A stretch of DNA of 6,080 nucleotides. It comes from Magnetococcales bacterium. GTDB lineage: Bacteria > Pseudomonadota > Magnetococcia > Magnetococcales > DC0425bin3. The translations under genes and the position numbers were made by a program. Positions within the stretch are counted from its first letter, which is position 1. Every line of letters begins with the position of its first letter. Below the pieces are notes generated by a model. That model did no database searches. It was not told the origin of the DNA and saw nothing but the letters and a program-made list of their open reading frames with translations. Shown here one piece after another: positions 5,940 to 6,080 of the stretch. The stretch spans positions 1 through 6,080 of the forward strand of contig JADGCJ010000185.1 of assembly GCA_015229045.1 (NCBI GenBank). Direction: 5' to 3'.

Positions 5940-6080
5940 GTCACATTGTCCATCGAGACGTGGTGTCAAGGCACGGGGATCGCAGAACCAAAAAACATGT
6001 CAAACCGCGCGAGCGCAATCCAGGACAATCGCATTTGAAATTGGCATGCTTGAAAAATCGGACCTTGAACCGCGTTTATT
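5940..6080. other. Downstream region without a supported gene
   Basis: No intrinsic terminator, RNA gene or clear coding start is visible after the glycosyltransferase stop. A plus-strand frame is open from 5941 to the window end and contains an ATG at 6046 (MLEKSDLEPRL) leaving the right edge, but it has no ribosome binding site close by. It could be the start of a next gene or chance. Confidence 0.4.

Overview
The window reads as chromosomal DNA of a moderately GC-rich proteobacterium that fixes CO2 by the reductive TCA cycle. The best guess is a relative of Magnetococcus (Magnetococcia). That rests on the two-subunit ATP-citrate lyase, whose large subunit (926 aa) is far longer than the ~610 aa Chlorobium-type AclA. 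From memory, a divergent 'type II' ATP-citrate lyase was described in Magnetococcus MC-1 and in tubeworm endosymbionts; I could not test this by search, so the taxon is an inference.

Layout. Positions 1-208 are non-coding or an edge fragment: a possible 7-codon start of a minus-strand ORF running off the left edge, an AT-rich palindrome, a 10-bp hairpin, and a strong intrinsic terminator for the acl operon. Positions 209-4316 hold a minus-strand operon, aclB (424 aa, ATP-grasp plus citrate/phosphate-binding half) followed 52 bp later by aclA (926 aa, CoA-binding/phospho-histidine half plus citrate-synthase-like lyase). Positions 4317-4632 are AT-rich intergenic DNA with a likely aclB promoter and the terminator of the next gene. 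Positions 4633-4709 are tRNA-Asp(GUC) on the minus strand with encoded CCA, preceded by a near-ideal sigma70 promoter. Divergently, 4947-5939 on the plus strand encodes a short GT-B (group 1/GT4-like) glycosyltransferase with more A/T than the acl genes. Positions 5940-6080 have no supported gene.

How it works together. AclB should bind ATP and citrate and phosphorylate the catalytic His288 of AclA. AclA then carries citryl-phosphate to citryl-CoA and cleaves it to acetyl-CoA and oxaloacetate, the step that lets the TCA cycle run backwards. The tRNA and the glycosyltransferase are separate transcription units with no evident functional link.

Most interesting point. AclA appears to carry two citrate-synthase-like modules in tandem. 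The first (about 385-645) sits where the single lyase domain of human ACLY begins but has lost most catalytic residues. The second (about 655-910) keeps a citrate-synthase-like active site, including an HGGN motif that ACLY lacks, while the ACLY His900 position is Asn. This suggests an intramolecular pseudo-dimer of one dead and one live module.
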